NCBI GenBank assembly: GCA_018710945.1
Contig: DVIW01000004.1
Span: forward strand, 1-64,000
DNA from: Candidatus Aphodovivens avistercoris
GTDB lineage: Bacteria > Actinomycetota > Coriobacteriia > Coriobacteriales > Eggerthellaceae
Direction of reading: 5' to 3'
DNA length: 64,000 nucleotides
Part shown: piece by piece, positions 1 to 9,556 of the stretch
Position numbering within the stretch: the stretch's first letter is position 1
Layout: each line of letters starts with the position of its first letter
Translations under genes and position numbers: made by a program
Notes under the pieces: generated by a model
What the model was told of the DNA's origin: nothing
What the model saw: the letters and a program-made list of their open reading frames with translations, nothing else
Databases searched by the model: none

Positions 1-136
1 TTTTCCAAGGGCGCCCCATGAAGCGCGTAAACGAAAATCCGAAAAAGTCTCTCTCGCAGTATCCGGTTCTCAAGGTCCCGCCGGCGCCCTTCCGGGCCCG
101 CCGGCCGCTCCGCGCTCCCGCGCGGCGCAAGAGAAT
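1..136 (-). promoter_or_regulatory. Probable rRNA operon leader (16S gene would lie left of the window)
   Basis: Read on the minus strand, the roughly 130 bases after the promoter at 137-165 contain CCTTGAGAACCGGATACTG (about 58-77). This resembles the box-A-like TTTGAGAAC leader motif that precedes 16S rRNA genes in many Gram-positive bacteria. There is no open reading frame or ribosome-binding site before the window edge. The rRNA itself is not in the window, so this is an inference from the leader motif and promoter strength. It could instead be the long 5' leader of a protein gene. Confidence 0.5.
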
Positions 137-165
137 ACTTTACCCGCACCCGCCCTTGCTGTCAA
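137..165 (-). promoter_or_regulatory. Strong sigma-70-type promoter firing leftward
   Basis: On the minus strand a consensus -35 TTGACA (160-165) is followed after exactly 17 bases by the -10 box TAAAGT (137-142). Transcription would run off the left window edge. A second, weaker -10-like TATACT lies upstream at 284-289, as in operons with tandem promoters. The rest of 166-416 is G+C-rich and non-coding, apart from a short hairpin (GGCCCCG...CGGGGCC, about 245-269). Confidence 0.7.
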
Positions 166-416
166 GAACTTTTTTCAGAAATTTTTGAAGCGCTTCCCTT
201 CCGGGGTTCTGCTCCAAATGCCGAAAGCCCTTGCCTCAAGCGAAGGCCCCGCTCTCTCATACGGGGCCGGCGAATGCAGCTGGAGTATAGTACGCCTCTT
301 TTTCGCCCGCGGGAAGCGGGAATCCCCCGCTTCACAAACAGCGCACACAGGGCGCCGGGCCAAGGACGGCGCCGCGTCCGCGCGCCGCCGGCCGCAGGAG
401 AGCGCAAGCGCAACGG

Positions 417-1376
417 CTAGCGCCGGCCGCCTTGCCAGCCGTGCCCATGGTGCCCTTCGCCTTCATGCCCGCCTTCTTCCGCGCCGCCCTCATGGCAGGC
501 GGCTATGCGGTCGCGCAGCTCGCGCATCGACATATGCGCGCAGTCCTCCGGCTCCACCGTGGGATCCAACTTCGCAAGCTCGCACGCCGCACGGTACTTC
601 CCCACGCCCATGCCCGCATGGTGGGCCTGCTCGCGCGTCGCCTCGTCCACGCGGCTGCAGGCGCCGGAGCAGCCTGTCGTTTGCAGCCACGCATCGCTTT
701 CCCCCTGCAGACGCTGGGCCAAGCCCTCGTCCGACGAGGTTACGCTTACTTCCAGATACGCGTCTTCGCTTAAATAAGAGGAGAGGCCCTCGTTCGCCAG
801 CTGATCCAGCGCCTGGTCGTAGGGCTTTCCCTCCAGCGCCAGGCCTTCCAGCACGGCGCCCGCGTCGTCGTTGAGGGGCTGGGCGTCCACCACCAGGCCG
901 AACGTGTTGACGGAAAGCTCCAGCGAGGGGTTCACGTCGATCCCCACGTACGCGGCCGGTGTGAAGTACAGCCGAGCACCCAGCACGCACAGGGCCGCAA
1001 CGGCCACGCAGGCTGCCGCCGCCAAGGCGCGGCGCACCGCGACGAAGCGCGTGCGCCGACGGGGAGCAGGAGCCGCGACAGCCGCCGCCGCAGCCGAGCC
1101 GGCTTCCGAGCGAGCGCCAGAAAGCGCAGCCGTCCGTTCCGCAACTTTCCGTGCGGCATTCCCAGGGGCCGGCATCTCTGCGCCTTCCGCATCGCGCCCC
1201 TGATCGGCTGCGCGCCGCTCGGCGATGGCCTGCAGCGTTGCGCGCTTCACTTCGTCAGGAGCCGCAATGCCGTCGAACGCGGACGCAACCGCCTGGCCGA
1301 GCTGCCCGTCATCCAGCCCATCCGCCGCTTCGCGCCGCGTTGGCAGCTTGTCCCTGTTGTCCACGGTATCGCTCAT
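417..1376 (-). CDS. RsgI-like transmembrane anti-sigma factor
   Basis: Predicted membrane anti-sigma factor (319 aa) that would hold the ECF sigma factor encoded just upstream. The cytoplasmic N-terminal part (about 1-110) is followed by one membrane segment (about 116-137). An extracytoplasmic region then starts with YVGIDVNPSLELSVN and continues with NDDAGAVLEGL, the pattern of the RsgI middle domain of clostridial anti-sigma factors. The tail is rich in His and Gly (GEGHHGHGW) and could bind metal. Its ATG overlaps the stop of the sigma gene by 4 bases, so the two are translationally coupled. The signal it senses is unknown. Confidence 0.8.
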   Translation of the reverse strand: MSDTVDNRDKLPTRREAADGLDDGQLGQAVASAFDGIAAPDEVKRATLQAIAERRAADQGRDAEGAEMPAPGNAARKVAERTAALSGARSEAGSAAAAAVAAPAPRRRTRFVAVRRALAAAACVAVAALCVLGARLYFTPAAYVGIDVNPSLELSVNTFGLVVDAQPLNDDAGAVLEGLALEGKPYDQALDQLANEGLSSYLSEDAYLEVSVTSSDEGLAQRLQGESDAWLQTTGCSGACSRVDEATREQAHHAGMGVGKYRAACELAKLDPTVEPEDCAHMSMRELRDRIAACHEGGAEEGGHEGEGHHGHGWQGGRR

Positions 1377-1864
1377 CGCAGCTGCTCCCTCAGCTTCGCC
1401 TTGCCGCGCGCTATCCAGGTGTACACGGTGTTCACCGGCGCCTCCAGAAGCCGCGCGATCTCCGGGGCGGTGTAGCCCTCGTAAAGGGAAAGGTACAGCG
1501 GGGTGCGCGGCGGGTCGTCCAGGGCGCGCATCGCGTCCACCACCTCGCGCTCGAACGAGCCGGGCTGGCCGGCGGAGTCCGCAGCCGCCACCGTCTCCAA
1601 GCGTTCAGGCGCCTCCTGGCGAGCGGCACGGCGCGAAGAGGCGCGCCAGAGGTCCTTGCAGGCGTTGGAGGCGGTGCGCAGAAGCCATGCCTTGCGGTGC
1701 TCTTCGTCGTTGAACGCGGCGCCGTCGGCCAGCGCGTACTTCAGGAACGCGTCCTGGAAAGCGTCCTGCGCGTCCTGGCGCTCAGAGAAGTGCAGCACGC
1801 AGACGCGCCACACGGCGTCTGCGTGCTTGCCCATGGCGGACTCGATGTCCTCTTGCGAGCGCAC
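1373..1864 (-). CDS. ECF-type RNA polymerase sigma factor
   Basis: Sigma-70 family factor of the small ECF class (163 aa, normal length). Region 2 is in the first half (FQDAFLKYAL and following). Region 4 is C-terminal, with a helix-turn-helix around GYTAPEIARLLEAPVNTVYTW. The chosen start is GTG at 1862-1864, directly after a GGGGAG ribosome-binding site. The gene lies between a secreted EF-hand-like protein (34 bp upstream) and its presumed anti-sigma factor (4-bp overlap), so the three genes probably form one autoregulated operon. Confidence 0.85.
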   Translation of the reverse strand: MRSQEDIESAMGKHADAVWRVCVLHFSERQDAQDAFQDAFLKYALADGAAFNDEEHRKAWLLRTASNACKDLWRASSRRAARQEAPERLETVAAADSAGQPGSFEREVVDAMRALDDPPRTPLYLSLYEGYTAPEIARLLEAPVNTVYTWIARGKAKLREQLR

Positions 1865-1897
1865 CGCTCCCCTTCCTGCTGTTTCACCTTCCGCCTG

Positions 1898-2467
1898 CTA
1901 TGCGGCGCGGCATCCGTGGCCGGCGCCGTGATGGCCGCCGCTGCCGTAGCCGCAACCGGCGCCCTGGCCGTACCCGTTGCCGTAACCAGCGCCCTGGCCG
2001 CTCCCCTGCTGCACGCCGCAGCCGGCGCCGTAGGCCGCTGCGCAGTTGTCGCAGAGGCCATCGCCGTCGGCATCGGCGTAGCCGGGGCAGGCGGACGCGC
2101 CGTCAGCGCGATTATCGCACACGCCATCGCCGTCCGCGTCGATGAAGCCGGCGCAGGCGGCGTTCCCGCTTGCGCCGAGGCCCGCTGCGGCGTCCTGGCC
2201 CGTTCCGCGGTTGTCGCACACGCCGTCGCCGTCGGCATCCACGTAGCCGGGGCATGCCGCTGCCGTCGCCGAAGCGTCCTGGGCAACCCGCGAAACGGCC
2301 GCGCCCATTCCCTGCGGCGCCGCGACGGCATCCGCCGCCGACCCCGAAGCGGCAAGCGCGCTGCCTGCTCCCACCGCGACTGCCGCTACGAGCGCCAGCG
2401 CCGCGAGCGCCCCCATTCCTCCGTACAGGACCTTGCTGCCCCACGTCTTCGTCTGCTTCTGCGCCAT
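1898..2467 (-). CDS. Secreted protein with three DxDGDGxCDN calcium-binding-like repeats
   Basis: About 189 aa. An N-terminal hydrophobic segment (about 10-37, ending SALA-A) looks like a signal peptide. The mature protein holds three copies of a YVDADGDGVCDN-type motif (DxDxDG plus Cys), resembling EF-hand or dockerin-like calcium loops. The tail is Gly/Tyr/Gln-rich and ends in a His-containing stretch. The start is the second of two adjacent ATGs (2467), which has better spacing (6 bases) from AGGAG. It is first in the operon with the ECF sigma and anti-sigma genes, and may be a regulon target or a ligand of the sensor. The function is unknown. Confidence 0.7.
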   Translation of the reverse strand: MAQKQTKTWGSKVLYGGMGALAALALVAAVAVGAGSALAASGSAADAVAAPQGMGAAVSRVAQDASATAAACPGYVDADGDGVCDNRGTGQDAAAGLGASGNAACAGFIDADGDGVCDNRADGASACPGYADADGDGLCDNCAAAYGAGCGVQQGSGQGAGYGNGYGQGAGCGYGSGGHHGAGHGCRAA

Positions 2468-2470
2468 CAT

Positions 2471-2770
2471 GGGCTCCTTTCCTTTGCCACCGCTCCAGCA
2501 GCTTTGCTTTTCCGGTTCACCTTGAACACGTTTGGGAAGGGGAGATCCTTTCAACGAATTTGAAAAAAATTTCCGAAGGGCTTTCTCATGTGCGCTTTGC
2601 GCTCCACGAAGGGGCCACAGGTGCGTTGTCGGACGCGGCGTCGGGCACATTGCTCGGACGCGCTGCCTGAGCGACGCCGCCCGGCTTCGCCGCTCTGCCG
2701 CGCCTCCCAGTCGCGCCGCCCGGCTCCGCTGCCCTGCCGCCCCCCGCACCCAGCAATCCGCCCCAACACG
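2471..2770. other. Intergenic region without a recognisable gene
   Basis: About 300 bases between the sigma/anti-sigma operon and the tyrS terminator. A more A+T-rich patch (about 2545-2580) could hold the operon promoter, but no convincing -35/-10 pair is visible. The remainder is G+C-rich with simple CCG-type repetition, and all open frames there look like chance. Confidence 0.4.
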
Positions 2771-2799
2771 AAAAAAGGGCGCCGCTTTCGCGACGCCCC
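2771..2799 (-). terminator. Rho-independent terminator of tyrS
   Basis: On the minus strand a 9-bp stem (GGGCGTCGC / GCGGCGCCC, one G-T wobble) closes a GAAA tetraloop and is followed by TTTTTT. It lies 27 bases past the tyrS stop codon. Confidence 0.9.
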
Positions 2800-2825
2800 G
2801 CATCGAACCCGTTTCGCAGCCGGCG

Positions 2826-4037
2826 CTACACCAGCTTCACGAACTTGCGCTTGCCCACCTGGATGGTGGCGCCCGCAAGCAGGGACGGATCGACGTTGTA
2901 GCTCTTGGCGGGAACGGGCTCGCCGTTCACCTTCACGCCGCCGCCGTCGATGAGGCGGCGCGCCTCGCCGGTGCCCGACGCCAGGCCGGCCTCGTGCAGA
3001 AGCTTCGCCAGATACACCAGGCCCTCGTCGTTGGGCGTGAGGTCCGCGTGGAACTCCGGCACCACGTCGGGCGCCGCATGCTCCTTGAACATGCGGTCGA
3101 ACGTCGCCTCGGCCGCCTCGGCCGCCGCCGCATCGTGGTAGAGCTCCACGATGTTGCGGGCCAGGGCGCGCTTGGCCTTGTTCGGATGCAGCGAGCCGTC
3201 GGCCAGGGCGCGCTCGATCTCGTCAACCTCGGCCACGTCCACGGTGGACGCCAGGCGGTAGTACTTCACCATCAGCTCGTCGGGGATGGACATCAGCTTG
3301 CCGAACATGTCGGACGGCTCGTCGGTCAGGCCCACGTAGTTGCCGTAGCTCTTCGACATCTTCTGCACGCCGTCGGTGCCCTCCAGAAGCGGCATGGTAA
3401 GCGCCACCTGGGGCTCCATGCCCATCTTCTCCATCAGCTCGCGGCCGGCCAGCAGGTTGAACAGCTGGTCGGTGCCGCCCATCTCCACGTCGGCCTTGAT
3501 GACCACCGAGTCGTAGGCCTGCATGACCGGGTAGAGGAACTCGTGCAGCGCGATGGGCGTGTGGTTCTGATAGCGCTTCGTGAAGTCGTCGCGCTCCAGG
3601 ATGCGCGCCACCGTGAACTTGGCGCACAGGTCCAGCAGCCCCTTCAGGTCCAGCGAGAGGATCCAGTCGGCGTTGTTCACGACGGTGGTCTTTTCAGGAT
3701 CGAGCACGTTGAACGCCTGCTCGACGTAGGTCTTCGCGTTCGCCGCCACCTGCTCGGAGGTGAGCTGGGGGCGCGTGGTGTTCTTGCCCGACGGGTCGCC
3801 GATGATGGCCGTGCCGCCGCCGATGATGAGCGTGACCTTGTGGCCCAGATCCTGGAACTGGCGCATCTTGCGCAGCGGCACCGCATGGCCCAGGTGCAAA
3901 TCGGGGCTGGTGGGATCGACACCCAGCTTGATGTTGAGCGGCGTGCCGCGGCGGAGCTTCTTCAGCAGCTCTTCCTCGGGCACGATGTTCGCCGCGCCCG
4001 ATTTGATGATGTGCAGTTGTTCTTCGGCTGAAAGCAT
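2826..4037 (-). CDS. tyrS: Tyrosyl-tRNA synthetase
   Basis: Charges tRNA-Tyr with tyrosine in the cytoplasm. The class I signature HLGH is at residues 48-51 and KMSKS at 226-230. A C-terminal S4-type RNA-binding segment ends in FVKLV. The KMSKS loop (rather than KFGKS) marks the TyrZ-like branch of the family. I start the protein at MLSAEEQL (4037) because AAAGAGG sits 6 bases upstream; an in-frame start 10 codons earlier has no such site. Length is 403 aa, normal. It is a single-gene unit with its own terminator. No T-box leader fits in the short gap to tgt. Confidence 0.95.
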   Translation of the reverse strand: MLSAEEQLHIIKSGAANIVPEEELLKKLRRGTPLNIKLGVDPTSPDLHLGHAVPLRKMRQFQDLGHKVTLIIGGGTAIIGDPSGKNTTRPQLTSEQVAANAKTYVEQAFNVLDPEKTTVVNNADWILSLDLKGLLDLCAKFTVARILERDDFTKRYQNHTPIALHEFLYPVMQAYDSVVIKADVEMGGTDQLFNLLAGRELMEKMGMEPQVALTMPLLEGTDGVQKMSKSYGNYVGLTDEPSDMFGKLMSIPDELMVKYYRLASTVDVAEVDEIERALADGSLHPNKAKRALARNIVELYHDAAAAEAAEATFDRMFKEHAAPDVVPEFHADLTPNDEGLVYLAKLLHEAGLASGTGEARRLIDGGGVKVNGEPVPAKSYNVDPSLLAGATIQVGKRKFVKLV

Positions 4038-4141
4038 CGATGGCCTCTTTCTTATATATAGGTGCAACGGAATGGGATTCTAACACAGCCGCGCGCGGCG
4101 CCGGCTTCGCGCTTGCCGGCGGACAGGCGCAGCCGAACGTC

Positions 4142-6213
<2,072 letters not shown>

Positions 6214-6430
6214 CCGAATACCTCCATCGGCCCGCGAAGGGCCGCTCTCGCGTTTGCTTTTGCCGCCTGCCAGTATAGATGAGTTGGCCGCATGGCGGAC
6301 GGCGGCGCGCCAACGTGCGGAAAACGCCCGGAAACGCCGAGCAGGCGCGGGCGGGGCGCGGGGCGGGGGCATCGCGGGACGGATGCGCTCGCTCCGCCGC
6401 CGCGGCGGAGGGGGGGGGGTGGCCTTTTCC

Positions 6431-6489
6431 GATCTTCGTCCGTTTCGCGCGCCAATGCGCCCCGCAGGCGCGCGAAACGGACGAAGATC
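6431..6489. repeat. 23-bp perfect inverted repeat
   Basis: Arms 6431-6453 and 6467-6489 are perfectly complementary (left arm begins GATCTTCGTCCG) around a 13-base loop. It lies in the 430-bp gap between the divergent HAD/tgt and queH transcription units. No T-run follows on either strand, so it is not an obvious terminator. The remainder of 6214-6600 holds no gene. Confidence 0.9.
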
Positions 6490-6600
6490 CGATCTCGGCG
6501 TGCCTTGGTTTTGCAGGCGCCGGCCGCACGCGGTGCCAGATGCCGGTCACACGCGGCACCGCAGCGCCCCGGCGCGCCCAGGCGCGGGCGGCGGCGCAGG

Positions 6601-6609
6601 TGCTATAGT
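6601..6609 (+). promoter_or_regulatory. Extended -10 promoter of queH
   Basis: TGCTATAGT matches the extended -10 form (TGN plus TATAGT, 6604-6609). It leaves a leader of about 30 bases before the queH start, too short for a preQ1 riboswitch. Confidence 0.55.
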
Positions 6610-6644
6610 GGGGCGGACGACCACGACGAAGGAGCGCTTTCGGC

Positions 6645-7613
6645 ATGAAACTGCTGCTGCACGCCTGCTGCGGACCCTGCTCGCTGGAACCCGTGCGCCT
6701 GCTGCGCGACGCGGGGCACCGCATCACCATCTACTACGCGAACTCCAACATCGCGCCGGCCGACGAGTACGCACACCGATTGGAAACGCTGCGCGCCTGG
6801 GCGGGCAGCGAAGGCCTTTCCGTTGAAGAGGGGAGATACGACCCCGAGGCCTGGCAGGCCAGCGCGGGGCGCATCGGAGACGCAGCGCTGGCCGAAGCGC
6901 GCGAACAACTGCTGGACGCGAAGGGCACGGGCGATACAGCGGAGGCGGGCGAAAGCGCCGCGGAAAAGAGCGCCGGATCGGCGGCGACGGGCGCGCGGGC
7001 GGAGCGCGACGCGGACTCCCCCGCCGAATCGCATGCTGACGAAGATGATGCCGCCGCGCCGAAACGCGGCTTCGGCGCGCACGGCGAGCTGTCGCTCGAC
7101 GAGGCGGCGTCGCTTGCCGTAGACCCCGCCAGGCGCGCGGCGCGCTGCCGCGCCTGCTACCGGCTGCGCTTGGAGGAAACGGCGCGAAGGGCGGCGGAGC
7201 AGGGGTTCGACGGCATCGGCACCACGCTGTCGGTTAGCCCCTACCAATACACCGACATCATCCGCGAAGAGCTCGAGCGCGCTGCAGCCCAAGCGGGCGT
7301 GGCCGCCGTGTTCGAGGACTTCCGCCCCTTCTACCCTGAAGCGACGCGCCGCAGCCGCGATTTGGGCATGTACCGCCAGAACTACTGCGGCTGCGCCCTG
7401 TCCGATCTGGAAGCCGCCGCCGAGCGCGCCGAGCGCAAAGCGGAGCGCAAGGCCGAACGCGCCGCCGAGCTGGCCGCCCGCGCCCACGAGCGCGCCGCCC
7501 AAGAAGCCGCCCGCCAAGAACGCAAAGCCGAACGCGCCGCCTACGACGCCAAACAAGCCCGCAAACGAGCCGTCCTGAAAGCCCTGCGCGAAGGACGGAG
7601 CATCACGGAGTAG
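6645..7613 (+). CDS. queH: Epoxyqueuosine reductase QueH with insertion and charged tail
   Basis: Catalyses the last step of queuosine synthesis, reduction of epoxyqueuosine in tRNA. It is the non-cobalamin QueH (former DUF208) type. Conserved cysteines: C8-C9 in HACCGPC, C168 and C171 in CRACYRLR, and C248/C250 in NYCGCALSD. The 322 residues are much longer than usual (I recall roughly 180-220). Residues about 76-158 form an acidic, Ala-rich low-complexity insertion between the cysteine pairs. Residues 256-322 form a KAER-rich, probably helical tail. All core motifs are intact, so I expect an active enzyme. It stands alone on the plus strand. Confidence 0.9.
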   Translation: MKLLLHACCGPCSLEPVRLLRDAGHRITIYYANSNIAPADEYAHRLETLRAWAGSEGLSVEEGRYDPEAWQASAGRIGDAALAEAREQLLDAKGTGDTAEAGESAAEKSAGSAATGARAERDADSPAESHADEDDAAAPKRGFGAHGELSLDEAASLAVDPARRAARCRACYRLRLEETARRAAEQGFDGIGTTLSVSPYQYTDIIREELERAAAQAGVAAVFEDFRPFYPEATRRSRDLGMYRQNYCGCALSDLEAAAERAERKAERKAERAAELAARAHERAAQEAARQERKAERAAYDAKQARKRAVLKALREGRSITE

Positions 7614-7718
7614 CTGCGCTTCCGCGTTGCTGGGAAGCGGCGCTCGGAACGCGATGACTCGCAGAGACCCCAGCGTACGCCGCAGAGCGAAATCAAAACA
7701 TCCCAGGTCGAACCAAAG

Positions 7719-7864
7719 TCAGCGAGCGGGGCCCTGGCGAGTGCAGATGGCGTGAAAGGTTTCCGAAGCGGCCTTCGGGCCGTGAGGAAACCTTGGAGCG
7801 CCAGCTGTGCCGCCAGGGCCCTGCGCAGCGTCGGCCCGTTGCGCCGTTCGGCAGAACGGCGCAA
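7719..7864 (-). repeat. Structured repeat family II, copy 1 (candidate RNA element after queA)
   Basis: It begins 1 base after the queA stop on the minus strand. In transcript order: hairpin TTGCGCCGTTC-TGCC-GAACGGCGCAA (7839-7864), fixed GCCGACGCTGCG, then a long hairpin and fixed CTCGCTGAC (7719-7727). The long hairpin has outer stem GGGCCCTGGCG/CGCCAGGGCCC, middle stem AAGGTTTCC/GGAAACCTT and apical CGGCC-CGAA-GGCCG. A second copy at 46777-46926 keeps the fixed parts, hairpin plan and CGAA loop but has a different long-stem sequence. Function unknown. Confidence 0.8.
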
Positions 7865-7865
7865 T

Positions 7866-8954
7866 CTAAATGATCAGCATCGCATCGCCGAAGGAGAAGA
7901 AGCGGTAGCGCTCTTCCACGGCGTGGCGGTAGGCCGCCATCACGTTCTCGCGCGTGGAGAAGGCGCTGACCAGCATCATGAGGGTGGAACGGGGCACGTG
8001 GAAGTTCGTGATGAGACCGTCCACCACCTTGTACTCGTAACCGGGAAGGATGTAGAGCGAGGTGGCCTCGCGGTCGCGCACCCGCAGCGTGCCGGCCTCG
8101 GCATCCCAGGCGCTTTCGAGACTGCGCACGCTGGTGGTGCCCACAGCCACCACGCGGCCGCCGCGCCCCTTCGTCTCCCGCACGGCGTCCACAGTGCGCT
8201 GCGGAACCGTGTAGAACTCGGTGTGGATGCGATGCTGCTCCGGGTCGTCCTCGTCCACCAGGCGGAACGTGTCCAGGCCCACCTCCAGCTCCACCGTCTC
8301 CCAACGGACGCCCTGCTCCTTCAGGCGCGCGATGAGCTCCGGCGTGAAGTGCAGCCCGGCCGTCGGCGCTGCCGCGGAGCGCTCGCGCGTGGAGTAAACG
8401 GTCTGGTACAGCTCTTCGTCACCCGCGTAGTCTTTGATGTAGGGCGGCAGCGGCGTGTGCCCCACCGCGTGCAGCGCCTCGTCCAGCGACCCGAGCGTTG
8501 TGGACAAGCGCACCAGGCGCTCGCCCTTGCCGCCGTCGCCTTTCTCTTCCACCCAGTCCACCACCTCGGCGGAAAGCGCCACCGCGCCCGAGGCGTCGAG
8601 GAAGTCCACCACGGCACCCGGCTTCAGGCGGCGTCCCGGACGCACGAGCGCCTCCCACAGCGCCGAGGCGTTCGTCTTAGGTTCGCGCCCGAACACCTCG
8701 CGCAGCAGGAACACCTCGGCGGCCCCGCCCGTTCCGCGCTTCGCGCCCAGCAGGCGGGCGGGCATCACGCGCGTCTCGTTCGCCACCAGCAAATCGCCAG
8801 GACGCAGGTAGTCGCCGATGTCGTGGAAGATGCGGTCCTCCCATGCGCCGGTGCGGCGGTCCATCTTCAGCAGGCGGCAGGCGTCGCGCACGGCGGAAGG
8901 CTCCTGCGCGATGAGCTCCTGCGGCAGGTCGTAGTCGAAATCGTCGGTTCTCAT
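7866..8954 (-). CDS. queA: S-adenosylmethionine:tRNA ribosyltransferase-isomerase
   Basis: Transfers and rearranges the ribosyl group of SAM onto preQ1-modified tRNA to make epoxyqueuosine. Family motifs include FDYDLPQELIAQ at the N-terminus, LLVANETRVMPARL, PTAGLHFT, and VGTTSVRSLE with ITNFHVPRSTLMMLV toward the C-terminus. Length 362 aa is normal. Together with tgt and queH it covers the steps from preQ1 incorporation onward; the genes for making preQ1 are not in this window. A -10-like TATAAT lies at 8990-8995. The stop codon is followed at once by the family II structured repeat. Confidence 0.95.
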   Translation of the reverse strand: MRTDDFDYDLPQELIAQEPSAVRDACRLLKMDRRTGAWEDRIFHDIGDYLRPGDLLVANETRVMPARLLGAKRGTGGAAEVFLLREVFGREPKTNASALWEALVRPGRRLKPGAVVDFLDASGAVALSAEVVDWVEEKGDGGKGERLVRLSTTLGSLDEALHAVGHTPLPPYIKDYAGDEELYQTVYSTRERSAAAPTAGLHFTPELIARLKEQGVRWETVELEVGLDTFRLVDEDDPEQHRIHTEFYTVPQRTVDAVRETKGRGGRVVAVGTTSVRSLESAWDAEAGTLRVRDREATSLYILPGYEYKVVDGLITNFHVPRSTLMMLVSAFSTRENVMAAYRHAVEERYRFFSFGDAMLII

Positions 8955-9011
8955 GAGGCTCCTTCTTCCCGCGCGTTGGATTCTGGGGAATTATAGCGCT
9001 TCGCCGTGGCA

Positions 9012-9042
9012 CAAAAATGGCCCCGCGGAACCGCGGGGCCAT
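9012..9042 (-). terminator. Rho-independent terminator of the cold-shock gene
   Basis: On the minus strand a perfect 12-bp stem (ATGGCCCCGCGG and its complement) with a 2-base loop is followed by TTTTTG. It lies 27 bases past the cold-shock gene stop. Confidence 0.9.
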
Positions 9043-9069
9043 CGGCATTCATCCGTATGCGAGCCGGGG

Positions 9070-9273
9070 TTACAGCTTCACCACGTTGCTCGCCTGCAGC
9101 TTGCCGTTCTGACCGGTGGTCACGTCGAACGACACGCGCTGACCCTCGTCGAGGGTCTTGAACCCGTCCATCTTGATCTCGGAGAAGTGAACGAACAGAT
9201 CCTCGCCGTCGTTCTGGGAGATGAAACCGTAGCCCTTCTCCGGGTTAAACCACTTCACAACGCCTTCCGCCAT
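9070..9273 (-). CDS. Cold-shock domain protein
   Basis: A 67-aa single-domain nucleic-acid-binding protein of the CspA family, an RNA chaperone in the cytoplasm. Both RNA-binding motifs are present: KGYGFI (RNP1) and DLFVHF (RNP2), after the start [13 protein letters not shown] use the ATG at 9273, placed 7 bases after GAGG, rather than an upstream in-frame start. A -10-like TATAGT at 9371-9376 implies a leader of about 90 bases, which is common for cold-regulated genes of this family. It is a single-gene unit with its own terminator. Confidence 0.93.
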   Translation of the reverse strand: MAEGVVKWFNPEKGYGFISQNDGEDLFVHFSEIKMDGFKTLDEGQRVSFDVTTGQNGKLQASNVVKL

Positions 9274-9556
9274 TTTACATCCTCTTTCCTTCCCCAAGCA
9301 TTCGCCCGGGGGATTAACGCTTCGTGCTGCATGGCGGCAACACTGCCCTCACCTCGAGAGCACGAGGCATACTATACGCTATTCGCCCGCGTTTTCCGGG
9401 GAGGTTTGCCATTTCGTAGGAATTAATCTCAGCCCTTTGGTGCGGTTCGAAACAGCCCGGCTTCTCTGCGCGAAGCACCCGCCAGGCGGCACTTGGCGGA
9501 AGCTGGCAAAGCCTCTGCTCCGCTTGGCGCCAACCAGTCCGTTCGGCCCCGTGCGG

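Noticed and set aside
185-874. Open frames on both strands in the first 900 bases outside the anti-sigma gene
   Set aside because: Low-complexity Arg/Pro/Ala translations, overlapping the rRNA-like leader/promoter region and the anti-sigma gene.
6610-6644. preQ1 riboswitch upstream of queH
   Set aside because: The leader is about 30 bases, without the loop-rich C/A tail needed for the pseudoknot.
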